From: an uncultured Bacteroidales bacterium
Lineage (GTDB): Bacteria > Bacteroidota > Bacteroidia > Bacteroidales > UBA1715
NCBI GenBank assembly: GCA_937892155.1
Contig: CALAUG010000031.1
Coordinates: 62,001 to 126,000 of the forward strand
DNA: 64,000 nt
Reading direction: 5' to 3'
Part shown: piece after piece, positions 52,671-61,204 of the stretch
Layout of the letters: the number at the start of each line of letters is the position of its first letter
Position numbering within the stretch: the first letter of the stretch is position 1
Notes under the pieces: model-generated
What the model was told of the DNA's origin: nothing
Seen by the model: the letters and a program-made list of their open reading frames with translations, nothing else
Database searches by the model: none
Position numbers and translations under genes: made by a program

Positions 52671-53639
52671 CTACAAAAATCTAACACTTTTATACGTTTT
52701 ATTTTCTTTCTCCACAAATAGATTAAAGTCATACGACACCATAACCTCAAGATTTCCAGCACTTTCGCTACCTAATTTAGATGTTACAATATCGTAAGAA
52801 AAAATTGTTTTCAATCCATCTAATTTTGAGCCATCCTTAAATTGCAGCCCTATATTTAGAGAAATATCGTTGCTACTCGTATAACAAATTCCGCCAATTA
52901 CATAATTATTATATACGGCACGCAAATCAAAACTTGCTTGTAAATCGGAGAATGTTGTCTTCAATGTCATTGAAGGATACAAAGTCCACATTGGACTATT
53001 GGTCTTAAATTCGTACCCGCAAGACAACCAATAATGACGTTTCAAGTAATCCATTTTACCACCATCATATTTTATAGCAGGTTCATTCATTTCCGTAACG
53101 GCAAAAGCTGCATACAAGCCTCCGACCTGATAAAACAAACCAAATCCCAAAATAAAATTTGCAAATCTATCTTGCGATGCAACGCTAGTTTCCAAAAAAT
53201 TATCAGAGGAACCATCCGGATATTTCGCCTCACTCAAATCCCATTCATCCGTATTCAAGCCAGCACTTAATCCCATTCCCAAACGTCCTGCTCCTAAATC
53301 TAAGTGATACGCATAATTTAATTTCGCTGATAAACGTTTTTCGAATCCTTCACGTGTTTGAGCAACCGATAAACCAACTCCACTTTTCAAACTTTTTATC
53401 GGCATAGAGACATCAAACCAAGTTGTGGATGGTCCACCACCAAGTCCCAAATACTGACGACGATACACAACGGCAGCATTACCATAATCGTATGCGCCAC
53501 AAATAGCAGGATTATAAGAAGATTGATGATAAGAATACAACGTGCTTCTTGGATTCAATTGCGCAAATGCCATATCCGACATCATTAGAAGCGAAATTGT
53601 CAACATCCAAAAACTTACTTTTTTAAGTAATCGTTTCAT
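52671..53639 (-). CDS. porP: PorP/SprF-family T9SS outer-membrane protein
   Basis: This is a PorP/SprF-family barrel (322 aa from the chosen start). The start MKRLLKKVSFWM at 53639 gives a signal peptide ending MAFAQ; an in-frame upstream Met at 53684 would bury it. After that come QLNPRSTLYSYHQSSYNPAICGAYDYGNAAVVYRRQYLG-type blocks with the family NPA, and barrel strands. The family helps the T9SS and often captures or anchors cargo, such as SprB. It is first in the operon here, as in the PorP-K-L-M-N cluster of Porphyromonas. Two hairpins lie just upstream. Confidence 0.92.
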   Translation of the reverse strand: MKRLLKKVSFWMLTISLLMMSDMAFAQLNPRSTLYSYHQSSYNPAICGAYDYGNAAVVYRRQYLGLGGGPSTTWFDVSMPIKSLKSGVGLSVAQTREGFEKRLSAKLNYAYHLDLGAGRLGMGLSAGLNTDEWDLSEAKYPDGSSDNFLETSVASQDRFANFILGFGLFYQVGGLYAAFAVTEMNEPAIKYDGGKMDYLKRHYWLSCGYEFKTNSPMWTLYPSMTLKTTFSDLQASFDLRAVYNNYVIGGICYTSSNDISLNIGLQFKDGSKLDGLKTIFSYDIVTSKLGSESAGNLEVMVSYDFNLFVEKENKTYKSVRFL

Positions 53640-53652
53640 TCTTTTTGAATTA

Positions 53653-53669
53653 ACTATTTTTGAAATAGT
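53653..53669 (-). other. Hairpin 1 in the porP leader
   Basis: ACTATTT pairs with AAATAGT over a 3-nt loop, 13 nt upstream of the porP start. It could mask the start region or be part of a regulatory leader. Confidence 0.45.
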
Positions 53670-53701
53670 GCGTAAAGAAAACATATTTTTTTTATGTAAG
53701 C

Positions 53702-53722
53702 AAGGATTTTAAAGAAATCCTT
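53702..53722 (-). other. Dyad 2 upstream of porP
   Basis: AAGGATTT pairs with AAATCCTT over a 5-nt loop. It lies between the yqeY terminator and porP and could be an operator or a leader hairpin. No perfect TAnnTTTG box was seen in this 97-nt region. Confidence 0.5.
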
Positions 53723-53735
53723 ACATTGCAGGCAC

Positions 53736-53766
53736 AAAAAAGGTCGTTTTTCGAACGACCTTTTTT
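53736..53766. terminator. Terminator between yqeY and porP
   Basis: AAAAAAGGTCGTT pairs with AACGACCTTTTTT over a 5-nt loop, 31 nt beyond the yqeY stop. It insulates the T9SS operon from the upstream leftward transcript. Confidence 0.9.
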
Positions 53767-53797
53767 GCTATACATAATAATATTGTATACCACTTTT

Positions 53798-54244
53798 TTA
53801 TGCCAAAAGTCTTTTTACAACTTCCGATATTGACTTTCCATCTGCAGTTCCTGCAAGATTTTTACTTGCCACCCCCATAACTTTACCCATATCTTTCATA
53901 CTGGATGCACCAACCTGTGCAATAATCTCTTTGATTTTATTTTCAAGTTCATCCGCGCTTAATTGTTTAGGAAGGTATGCAGACAATACTTCTGCTTCAT
54001 TTAGTTCCTTATCCGCTAAATCTTGTCTATTGTTAGCTTGATATTCTGCCGCAGAATCCTTTCGTTGTTTTATCAATTTTTGAACTATTTTCAACTCATC
54101 TGCATCTTCCAAATCAGCCGCACCTGTCTCCGACTTTGCCAAGATAAACGCAGTCTTCAAAGCACGTAATGCGTCCAACTTCCCTTTTTCCTGATTTTTC
54201 ATTGCAGCCATTAAATCCAAGGCTATTTGTTTAGTTAGTTTCAT
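53798..54244 (-). CDS. yqeY: GatB/YqeY-domain protein
   Basis: This 148-residue protein is a stand-alone YqeY domain, related to the tail of GatB that binds tRNA in the Glu/Asp amidotransferase; the stand-alone form has no proven role. The blocks KNQEKGKLDALRALKTAF, KQRKDSAAEYQANNRQDLADKE and LSAYLPKQLSADELENKI are typical. The start codon lies 1 nt after the LptF/G gene stop, so they are co-transcribed. Confidence 0.93.
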   Translation of the reverse strand: MKLTKQIALDLMAAMKNQEKGKLDALRALKTAFILAKSETGAADLEDADELKIVQKLIKQRKDSAAEYQANNRQDLADKELNEAEVLSAYLPKQLSADELENKIKEIIAQVGASSMKDMGKVMGVASKNLAGTADGKSISEVVKRLLA

Positions 54245-54245
54245 A

Positions 54246-55700
54246 TCAATTTTCTTTATTTGTTTTTTTTAGTTTTTTATCCAACAATTTCGACATCATC
54301 TGATTAAGAAACGGCTTTAACGACGGAAGTCCTTTATCGGTAACTGCCAAATATGTTAAATACCCACCTATTACAAATATAATTATTATAGGGTACCACA
54401 TACCAAACCATGGAGCTACTGTTGCAGCTTTTACACTCTTTTCCCCTATCATTGTCAGCACGTAGTACAAAAGATAAAAAATAAACGAAGCTATCACTGG
54501 TACACCAAAGCCGCCCTTCCGTACCAATGCACCGAACGGAGCACCAACGAAGAACATTATCATACATGCAAAGCCAAGCGTTAATTTCCTATGCAATTCT
54601 ATCTTTAATTTGTTCAGTTCCTTTTCCTGTTCTATTTTAGAATCAACAGCAGCCAACAAGAATGATTCTCCAGTTCGTGCAGCATTTAACGCCTTTGATA
54701 CCACTGCTATTTGCTCCGTATCAGACAACTTTGTTACCAATGTGTCGACATTTACATGCGATGTATTGCGATTCCTTGTATCAAGACTTTTACATACATT
54801 ATTCACAAAGAATTGTGTAAATGCTCGACCATTGCGTTCCTCAAAATTTAATTTTAGAGAGTCAGTCATATAATTAAGCTGAGACACGTTCTGCATCTGT
54901 GAATTATGTTTAAATAATTCCACATTTGTTCTACTAAAAGCATAATCCTCCAACTCAAATAAAACCTGCTGCTTATCGAAAGAATAATGACGGAACGGCC
55001 GTTTTATGCGATTCGTTGTATAATCAGCACGATCGACAACATCCTCATACGATTCGCCACTATACAAAGTCAGCACCAAATATTGTTTGTCGTCTGTCAT
55101 TTTCATCGTTGCCGAATCAGCGACGATGACACTTGTATTTCCTGCATTATTTCTATGATCGTATATCATCATATCGTACATCATATTGGTGTTTACATTT
55201 TTTGAAGATATTTTCAAACGCACCTCTTCTATACCATCAAAAAACACACCTTCTTTTATGTTCATTTCGGGTCTTTGGTTCCTCACGTCGAACATTAGAG
55301 ACCAAAGCCTCAAATTGGAATATGGCAAAACATTATTTGCATATATGAAAGCACCAGCCATCAAAAACACGTTAAATATAATTAGTGGCAGCATCATCCG
55401 AGACAATGATACTCCTGCGGACTTGATAGCAATTAGTTCGTTGGTATCGCCCATACTTCCATAAGCAAATATTGAAGCGCACAACACCGACAACGGCAAC
55501 GACATTTGTAAAATTCCCATTGCGGCGAAAAAAAACAATTCCACGATTACCTTCATTTCCAGTCCTTTCCCCACAAGGTCGTCAATATAACGCCACAAGA
55601 ATTGCATCAAAAGCAAGAACGTCGTAACGAAAAAAGTTAAAACTAACGGAAGTAAATACGACTTAAGCAAAAACCAATCTAGTTTTTTTATACCCAACAT
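54246..55700 (-). CDS. LptF/LptG-family permease
   Basis: This 484-residue protein belongs to the YjgP/YjgQ (LptF/LptG) family that pulls lipopolysaccharide out of the inner membrane with LptB. It has the first helix block (LDWFLLKSYLLPLVLTFFVTTFLLLMQFLWRYIDDLVGKG), a periplasmic beta-jellyroll loop (about 130-340) and three C-terminal helices. The block LPLSVLCASIFAYGSMGDTNELIAIKSAGVSL is conserved. Whether it is LptF or LptG cannot be decided from the sequence alone; the partner gene is not in the window. Confidence 0.9.
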   Translation of the reverse strand: MLGIKKLDWFLLKSYLLPLVLTFFVTTFLLLMQFLWRYIDDLVGKGLEMKVIVELFFFAAMGILQMSLPLSVLCASIFAYGSMGDTNELIAIKSAGVSLSRMMLPLIIFNVFLMAGAFIYANNVLPYSNLRLWSLMFDVRNQRPEMNIKEGVFFDGIEEVRLKISSKNVNTNMMYDMMIYDHRNNAGNTSVIVADSATMKMTDDKQYLVLTLYSGESYEDVVDRADYTTNRIKRPFRHYSFDKQQVLFELEDYAFSRTNVELFKHNSQMQNVSQLNYMTDSLKLNFEERNGRAFTQFFVNNVCKSLDTRNRNTSHVNVDTLVTKLSDTEQIAVVSKALNAARTGESFLLAAVDSKIEQEKELNKLKIELHRKLTLGFACMIMFFVGAPFGALVRKGGFGVPVIASFIFYLLYYVLTMIGEKSVKAATVAPWFGMWYPIIIIFVIGGYLTYLAVTDKGLPSLKPFLNQMMSKLLDKKLKKTNKEN

Positions 55701-55709
55701 AGTCCTCTC

Positions 55710-56090
55710 TTACGCTGCTAATATACGCTTAAGCCCCTCTATTTGAAAATTCCACAAACGAACCACGTCATCGTATTCCTCTTCTTCTGAGAAATCAATA
55801 ACATGTAACACGTAAACACCTGTCAAATCTTGTTTCACAATACGAAATTCAAAAAAATCATCATCGTCATCACCTTCCCATTTGAAACGAATAAATTCAT
55901 TTTCTTGTGATTCAACAATATATGCTTTTGAAATTTCCTTATGCCAAATAAAAGAAATAGCCCCCTCCTCTTTGCACACTGCATCTTCAGCAAACCACGT
56001 TGCCAATCCTTCCGGAGTAGCGAGACGTTTATACAACACCTTGGGCATTGTATTCATCATATATTCTAATTCAATTTTCTTCTTTGACAT
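55710..56090 (-). CDS. START-like domain protein
   Basis: This 126-residue protein has the Bacteroidota START-like (AHSA1/SRPBCC-type) fold: LEYMMNTMPKVLYKRLATPEGLATWFAED, a helix-grip pattern with an acidic loop (EGDDDDDFFEFRI) and the final helix NFQIEGLKRILAA. It may bind a small hydrophobic ligand. I chose the start at 56090 (MSKKKIELEY); a Met seven codons upstream at 56111 is in frame. It lies 9 nt before the LptF/G gene and is probably co-transcribed with it. Confidence 0.82.
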   Translation of the reverse strand: MSKKKIELEYMMNTMPKVLYKRLATPEGLATWFAEDAVCKEEGAISFIWHKEISKAYIVESQENEFIRFKWEGDDDDDFFEFRIVKQDLTGVYVLHVIDFSEEEEYDDVVRLWNFQIEGLKRILAA

Positions 56091-56136
56091 ACACAAAACT
56101 GACCTTTGCAAGGTACGTTTTTTTTTGGAAATGAAG

Positions 56137-56835
56137 TTACATAATTAAAAATATTGACGGCCGTTTATTTAAATTGGGGGTAGCTTTTTTCCAATCCTGA
56201 ACAGATTTCGTTACTATTTCTTCTGTTTCCAACGTAATGTCCGTGGCAATACACAGTTTAGTTGATGGTTTCAAAATTGTCAGCAAATCTTGGAATAATT
56301 GCATATTTCTATAGGGAGTTTCCATAAAAATCTGCGTTTGACCAGATTTCAATGCTATAGATTCCCATTGTTGAATAGTTCTCCTTTTTTCACCTTTGAG
56401 TGGCACATAGCCATGAAATGCAAAATTTTGTCCATTAAAACCTGAAGATATCAATGCCATTATGATTGAATTCGGTCCTACCAATGGTTGTACTATAATA
56501 TTATGTTTATGAGCCTCCGCAACCACCAGATTACCAGGATCGGCAATACAGGGCATACCCGCCTCGCTAATAATCCCCAGATTTTCACCTTCCAAAACAG
56601 GCTTAATCATTTCGGCAACTTTGTCCGCTGGATCATATTTGTTTATCTCAAAAAAGCAAGATTCTTCAATATTTTTTTCGGGGCATATTTTTTTCACGAA
56701 ACGACGGGCTGTCCGTGCATTTTCCACGACAAAAAAAGTAATATTCTGTACTATCTGCACATTGTAGGCCGGGAACAATCTTTCTGCCAACTGTTCTCCC
56801 ATTTCGGATGGTATTAAATATATTTTTCCTTTCAT
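56137..56835 (-). CDS. RsmI-like SAM methyltransferase
   Basis: This 232-residue protein belongs to the tetrapyrrole-methylase superfamily and resembles RsmI, which methylates 16S rRNA C1402. It shows GKIYLIPSEMGE at the start, ENARTARRFVK, ISEAGMPCIADPGNLVV (with the SxAGxPxIADPG motif), VGPNSIIMALISSGF and FMETPYRN. The start chosen at 56835 (MKGKIYLIP) matches that pattern; an in-frame Met nine codons upstream exists (56862). Bacteroidota carry a second RsmI-like paralogue, so the exact substrate is uncertain. Confidence 0.85.
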   Translation of the reverse strand: MKGKIYLIPSEMGEQLAERLFPAYNVQIVQNITFFVVENARTARRFVKKICPEKNIEESCFFEINKYDPADKVAEMIKPVLEGENLGIISEAGMPCIADPGNLVVAEAHKHNIIVQPLVGPNSIIMALISSGFNGQNFAFHGYVPLKGEKRRTIQQWESIALKSGQTQIFMETPYRNMQLFQDLLTILKPSTKLCIATDITLETEEIVTKSVQDWKKATPNLNKRPSIFLIM

Positions 56836-56929
56836 TTTGTATTCACACATCGAAAAAATCATTTCCTTTGTAAAAGTAGAATTTTAAATGCAATTCTCTA
56901 TTACAATAGTATAAATAATTAAGATAATA

Positions 56930-57631
56930 ATGTTTATCATTAGCATTATACAGTTGACTCTCATAGCATTGTGGACATTAATTTTTGTTTATGTGCTTAC
57001 ATTGCTATTGCCATCAAAAATCTCATTATGGCTAACAGTTCATTTATGGGCTCCTGTTTGTGAGTTAATAGTGCTCAGTCCTATGAAAGTTGATGGCTTA
57101 GAAAAATTAGACAAGAATAAGAACTATGTCTTTATGGCTAACCATTCCTCGTTCTACGACATTCCTTGCTTATTTTGGGGTTCCAAACGTATGCTCCATT
57201 TTTTATGCAAAGCCGAATTGAAAAAAAGTATCTTCACAGGCTTTATGCTGCGTAAACTTCAAATGATTTTTATAGACAGAGGCAATGCCCAAAAGACGGC
57301 TGCAAGTATGCGTCAAGCTGTAGAGTTGATTTCGCAAGGCATGAACATCGCTATTTTTCCAGAAGGCACACGTACAAAAACAGGAGCATTGGGTACATTC
57401 AAGAAAGGAGGATTTAAATTGGCTATAAATTCACAAACTGATATAGTGCCAGTAACGATTAAGAATTCGGCGATTGCCTGGTCACGTTCAAACCTAAAAT
57501 TTAGACCTACGAAAGTCTACATCCACTTTGGCGAGCCAATTTCGGTAGTAGGTCTACACGAGAATGATGCCGCTGATTTAGCATCAACAGTATTTACAAT
57601 TATCAACGAAGAGTTGGCAAAGAAAAATTAA
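56930..57631 (+). CDS. plsC: 1-acyl-sn-glycerol-3-phosphate acyltransferase
   Basis: PlsC adds the second acyl chain in phosphatidic acid synthesis at the inner membrane. The 233-residue protein has an N-terminal membrane helix (about 3-30), the HX4D motif NHSSFYD, the FPEGTRTKTGALG block, and VPVTIKNSAIA. Length is typical. It is convergent with the LytTR regulator, separated by only 3 nt, and divergent from the RsmI-like gene. A related lysolipid acyltransferase is possible. Confidence 0.9.
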   Translation: MFIISIIQLTLIALWTLIFVYVLTLLLPSKISLWLTVHLWAPVCELIVLSPMKVDGLEKLDKNKNYVFMANHSSFYDIPCLFWGSKRMLHFLCKAELKKSIFTGFMLRKLQMIFIDRGNAQKTAASMRQAVELISQGMNIAIFPEGTRTKTGALGTFKKGGFKLAINSQTDIVPVTIKNSAIAWSRSNLKFRPTKVYIHFGEPISVVGLHENDAADLASTVFTIINEELAKKN

Positions 57632-57634
57632 CAG

Positions 57635-58531
57635 CTATTTTTTGCAGCCATATTGCATGAATGCTCGTGTTGTTTCCTCCTTATAGGACTTAGAAACAGG
57701 CACTTCGTTTCCTGGGATATCCATTTCTATTATCAAGCCATCTGGTCCTTTTTTTAGAGCTACCGCATGGTCAACATTTACCATATATGAGCGATGGCAA
57801 CGAAACAACGGAGTATCTTGAAAATCTTCAGACAAATGCTTTAACGAATTTCGCAGAAGAAAATCAGATAATTTATCTTGATTCTGATACTTTATAATTA
57901 CATAATTATCCGCAGCTTCTATCCACATCACGCTATCAGCTTTCACTGAAAATTTCAATTCTCCTTTTTCATCCTTAAACTGCAAGACACTTGGTTGCTC
58001 AACTGTTATGAGAGGATTTTCCTGAACCTTTTTTTGTAATCTCTGTAAATCAAGTTTTTTTTGTGAAAAAGCAAGATAAAGCCAAGATATCATCGTTGGA
58101 ATCAGCAAAATAAAAAAGATTGAGAAAAAAGTGCTCCAAAAGAAGTCCACCAATTCTGTACCTCCATTTATATGGGATGTTTTAGGCATTGCATATTTTG
58201 CAATTGACGTATATGCAATTGCCATTACCGATATTTCAACAAATACCCACAACGCATACACCCAATAAAAGACTCTATGTTTCTTAGAATAATAATACAA
58301 CAATATTCGACTAATCACCAAAGTAATAAAGCCTATGAAAACAACAGCAAGCGACCATAGGAAATACTCTAAAGTTGAAACATCGCCCCAAAGCCCTGAA
58401 GTAAACGGCTTATATATATTGACAAACAACAAGGCAAATATAGTTACAAATAGTACCTGACTTGCCAAACCTGATTTACTTTTCAAATAATCAGGAATCT
58501 CTTTCTGCTGTTGAAATTCTATTAGTTTCAT
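57635..58531 (-). CDS. Membrane-bound LytTR transcription regulator
   Basis: This 298-residue protein has four predicted membrane helices (about 20-170) and a C-terminal LytTR DNA-binding domain (about 195-298; MWIEAADNYVIIKYQN, LRNSLKHLSEDF, FRCHRSYMVNVDHAVAL). There is no receiver domain, so it is not a classic response regulator; it may sense a signal at the membrane directly. It is flanked by plsC and a LolE-like permease gene, 31 nt downstream of the latter on the same strand. Confidence 0.88.
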   Translation of the reverse strand: MKLIEFQQQKEIPDYLKSKSGLASQVLFVTIFALLFVNIYKPFTSGLWGDVSTLEYFLWSLAVVFIGFITLVISRILLYYYSKKHRVFYWVYALWVFVEISVMAIAYTSIAKYAMPKTSHINGGTELVDFFWSTFFSIFFILLIPTMISWLYLAFSQKKLDLQRLQKKVQENPLITVEQPSVLQFKDEKGELKFSVKADSVMWIEAADNYVIIKYQNQDKLSDFLLRNSLKHLSEDFQDTPLFRCHRSYMVNVDHAVALKKGPDGLIIEMDIPGNEVPVSKSYKEETTRAFMQYGCKK

Positions 58532-58562
58532 AATAACTTGTCAAGCAAAGGTAAAAAAAATT

Positions 58563-59816
58563 CTAATCAAAACGAATTGCCTCCGAAGGACTAATCTTTG
58601 TAATTAAAACTGACGGTAAAATCAGCATCAACGAAGTTAGTGCAAACGTCACAACATTGAGAGCTACTATATGTAAGGCCGACAATTTTATTGGCACAAA
58701 CGACATAAAATACACTTCGGGATTTAGCACAAATGGATGAAAGAAATGCTGAATCAAACATAACCCAACACCAACAATATTGCCCCACAGAAGCCCTTTA
58801 CCTATTAGCAAGCTGCCTACATAAACAAATATTTTTCGAATACTGACATTTTTCGCACCCAAAGCTTTAAGAATACCTATCAATTGCGTTTTTTCAAGAA
58901 TAATGACCAGTAAACCAGTAATCATGTTCATTCCTGCGACCATAATCATCAGCACGATAATCAGCCACGCATTCATATCTAACAAAGAGAGCCAGTCGAA
59001 AATCTGAGGCATCTTTTCTTGTAAAGAAACGACACGAAGTTTCTGCAGATCAGGTGAGACATCAAAGCCAACAATTCCTTGTATGTATTCCTTTTGAAAC
59101 TCAAGATCTTTATAATCTTTCAAGAAGACCTCATATCCAGTGCATTGATCTGATGTCCAATTATTTAGATTTTGTATATGGCGTATATCGGCCAATATAA
59201 AACGATCATCAATCTCGTTAAGATGTGTTTCGTAAATACCCTTGACTACAAACACACGTTTCCGTACTTTTTTGTTTGCATCGTTAGGTACAAACGAAGT
59301 GGGAAATTTATCACCGACAGACAATTGCAATAAATCAGCTAACGTTTTAGAGATTACCACGTCGTCGGTTGTGGTATCAGCCGAAAAAGAAAGTAATTCG
59401 CCAGCAACAAGATGTTTTTGTATAAAGTTCCAATCGAACGAATTATTGATACCTTTCACTATAATACCACGAGCGGTATTATTAACCTTTATTATAGCTG
59501 GTTTCGTCGCATATACTTGTATATGGGTAACATTTTCTTCATTTCGCAAATCCATTTCCAACGACGAATCCGCTGCTATCGGATTTGATTCAAAAGAATT
59601 ATTTGAATCAAAATTGACAATTTCCAGATGAGACGAAAACCCAAATATCTGCTCTGATATTGTTGATTTGAATCCCAAAATTACTGAAACAGCTATAATC
59701 ATTACAGCCAAGCCAAGCGCAATAGCAATAATTGCAATGTTGACGATTGGTTTTGAAATATTTGCCGTACTTTTATGCGGTAAAATTTGTTTTGCTATGT
59801 ATAATTCGGTATTCAA
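58563..59816 (-). CDS. LolE/FtsX-family lipoprotein-release permease
   Basis: This 417-residue protein has the MacB/LolE layout: one N-terminal helix (ISKPIVNIAIIAIALGLAVMIIAVSVILGFKSTISEQIFGFSSHLEI), a periplasmic domain (about 50-265) and three C-terminal helices (about 270-410) with LLDMNAWLIIVLMIMVAGMNMITGLLVIILEKTQLIGILKALGA. The LolE-type function would release lipoproteins from the inner membrane with LolD and LolA. It starts with TTG at 59816; no ATG fits, and the N-terminus matches the family. The ATPase gene is not in the window. Confidence 0.87.
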   Translation of the reverse strand: MNTELYIAKQILPHKSTANISKPIVNIAIIAIALGLAVMIIAVSVILGFKSTISEQIFGFSSHLEIVNFDSNNSFESNPIAADSSLEMDLRNEENVTHIQVYATKPAIIKVNNTARGIIVKGINNSFDWNFIQKHLVAGELLSFSADTTTDDVVISKTLADLLQLSVGDKFPTSFVPNDANKKVRKRVFVVKGIYETHLNEIDDRFILADIRHIQNLNNWTSDQCTGYEVFLKDYKDLEFQKEYIQGIVGFDVSPDLQKLRVVSLQEKMPQIFDWLSLLDMNAWLIIVLMIMVAGMNMITGLLVIILEKTQLIGILKALGAKNVSIRKIFVYVGSLLIGKGLLWGNIVGVGLCLIQHFFHPFVLNPEVYFMSFVPIKLSALHIVALNVVTFALTSLMLILPSVLITKISPSEAIRFD

Positions 59817-59857
59817 TTCGTAGAAATTACAAAGGCAAAGTAACGAAATAGTTTGAT

Positions 59858-61090
59858 ATGAAACACGTAAAATTTTTCATTCCAATAATTTGTGCAGCAG
59901 CCGTTGCATTTTATGCATTCAGTTACAATCAACCAAGCAAGACACAACAGACAGAATCCGTACTTGCTCAAACTCTTCTACAACCGAGCAGCCCTCACGT
60001 GTTTGTTGGCGCCGAACGTACCGATGAATATCTACCTCATCTACAAGGGAAACAAGTAGCAATTGTCGGGAATCAGACATCCATGGTGGGGAAAACCCAT
60101 TTAGTTGACACACTTTTAAGAAGTGGTATTTCTGTAAAGAAAATCTTTACGCCAGAACACGGATTCCGTGGCACAGACGACGCAGGGGCTTCTGTAAACA
60201 ATGCAATAGATCATATTACCGGTTTACCTTTAATTTCGCTTTATGGCAAACACAAAAAACCAACTACAGAAGATTTACAAGGAATTGATATTGTTGTATT
60301 CGACATTCAGGATGTTGGTGCGCGGTTTTACACGTACATTTCAACCATGCACTATGTGATGGAAGCTTGCGCAGAAAACAAATTGGAATTTCTTGTATTA
60401 GACAGACCGAATCCTAACGGATTTTACGTAGACGGTCCTGTATTGAAACCAACGTGCACATCGTTTGTCGGGATGCATCCAGTTCCAATTGTGCACGGAA
60501 TGACAATAGCAGAATATGCGCAAATGATTAACGGAGAACAGTGGCTGAGAAACGGCGTGCAATGCACATTACGTGTAGTTACTTGTAAAGGTTACGACCA
60601 TTCTGTAAAATACCAATTGCCTGTAGCACCATCGCCAAACCTGCCAAATATGCAGGCAATTTATTTATATCCGACTTTATGTCTTTTTGAAGGCACAGCA
60701 ATGAGTGTTGGACGTGGCACAGATTTTCCATTCCAAGTAATTGGTCACCCACAATTTAAAGATTCGTCATTCGTTTTTGTCCCGGAAAGTAAAACAGGCG
60801 CATCAAATCCGCTCTATGAATTCAAAAAATGTTTTGGAATTGATTATAGAACTTATCCAACGGATTCTATACATCAATTGGACATTTCCATTTGGAAGTA
60901 TGCATATAAGAATTTCGGTGGTCAAGAGGCATTCTTCAACCGATTTTTCATAAATCTATCGGGAACACCGGAATTACAACGCTCCCTAGAACTTGGCCTA
61001 TCGGAAGAGAAAATTCGGGAATCCTGGCAACAAGATTTAGCTTTATTCAAGAAAACGAGAGCCAAATATCTGTTATACAAAGATTTTTAA
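59858..61090 (+). CDS. DUF1343 / NamZ-type exo-muramidase
   Basis: This 410-residue protein belongs to DUF1343, whose member NamZ is an exo-beta-N-acetylmuramidase (GH171). It has a signal peptide or anchor (about 5-22) and the blocks VGNQTSMVGKTHLVDTLL, IFTPEHGFRG, SLYGKHKKPT, DIVVFDIQDVGARFYTYISTMHYVMEAC, LDRPNPNG, GMHPVPIVHGMTIAEYA, PSPNLPNMQAIYLYPTLCLFEGT and RGTDFPFQVIGHP. These include the conserved Glu, Asp and His residues of the family. It probably trims peptidoglycan fragments in the periplasm. It is divergent from the LolE-like gene and has no exact TAnnTTTG box upstream. Confidence 0.9.
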   Translation: MKHVKFFIPIICAAAVAFYAFSYNQPSKTQQTESVLAQTLLQPSSPHVFVGAERTDEYLPHLQGKQVAIVGNQTSMVGKTHLVDTLLRSGISVKKIFTPEHGFRGTDDAGASVNNAIDHITGLPLISLYGKHKKPTTEDLQGIDIVVFDIQDVGARFYTYISTMHYVMEACAENKLEFLVLDRPNPNGFYVDGPVLKPTCTSFVGMHPVPIVHGMTIAEYAQMINGEQWLRNGVQCTLRVVTCKGYDHSVKYQLPVAPSPNLPNMQAIYLYPTLCLFEGTAMSVGRGTDFPFQVIGHPQFKDSSFVFVPESKTGASNPLYEFKKCFGIDYRTYPTDSIHQLDISIWKYAYKNFGGQEAFFNRFFINLSGTPELQRSLELGLSEEKIRESWQQDLALFKKTRAKYLLYKDF

Positions 61091-61141
61091 GAAACCGTGA
61101 ATCAAAGACAAGATCTACTCCGAATTCTTTTCCTCTTTATT

Positions 61142-61170
61142 TTGCAATCAAAAAAAATTGACTATTTTTG
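61142..61170 (+). promoter_or_regulatory. Promoter of rpsP
   Basis: TTG at 61142-61144 and TATTTTTG at 61163-61170 are 18 nt apart, 34 nt upstream of the rpsP start. Confidence 0.75.
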
Positions 61171-61204
61171 CACACAATTTTTTACAAACTAATAATTAAA
61201 TACA

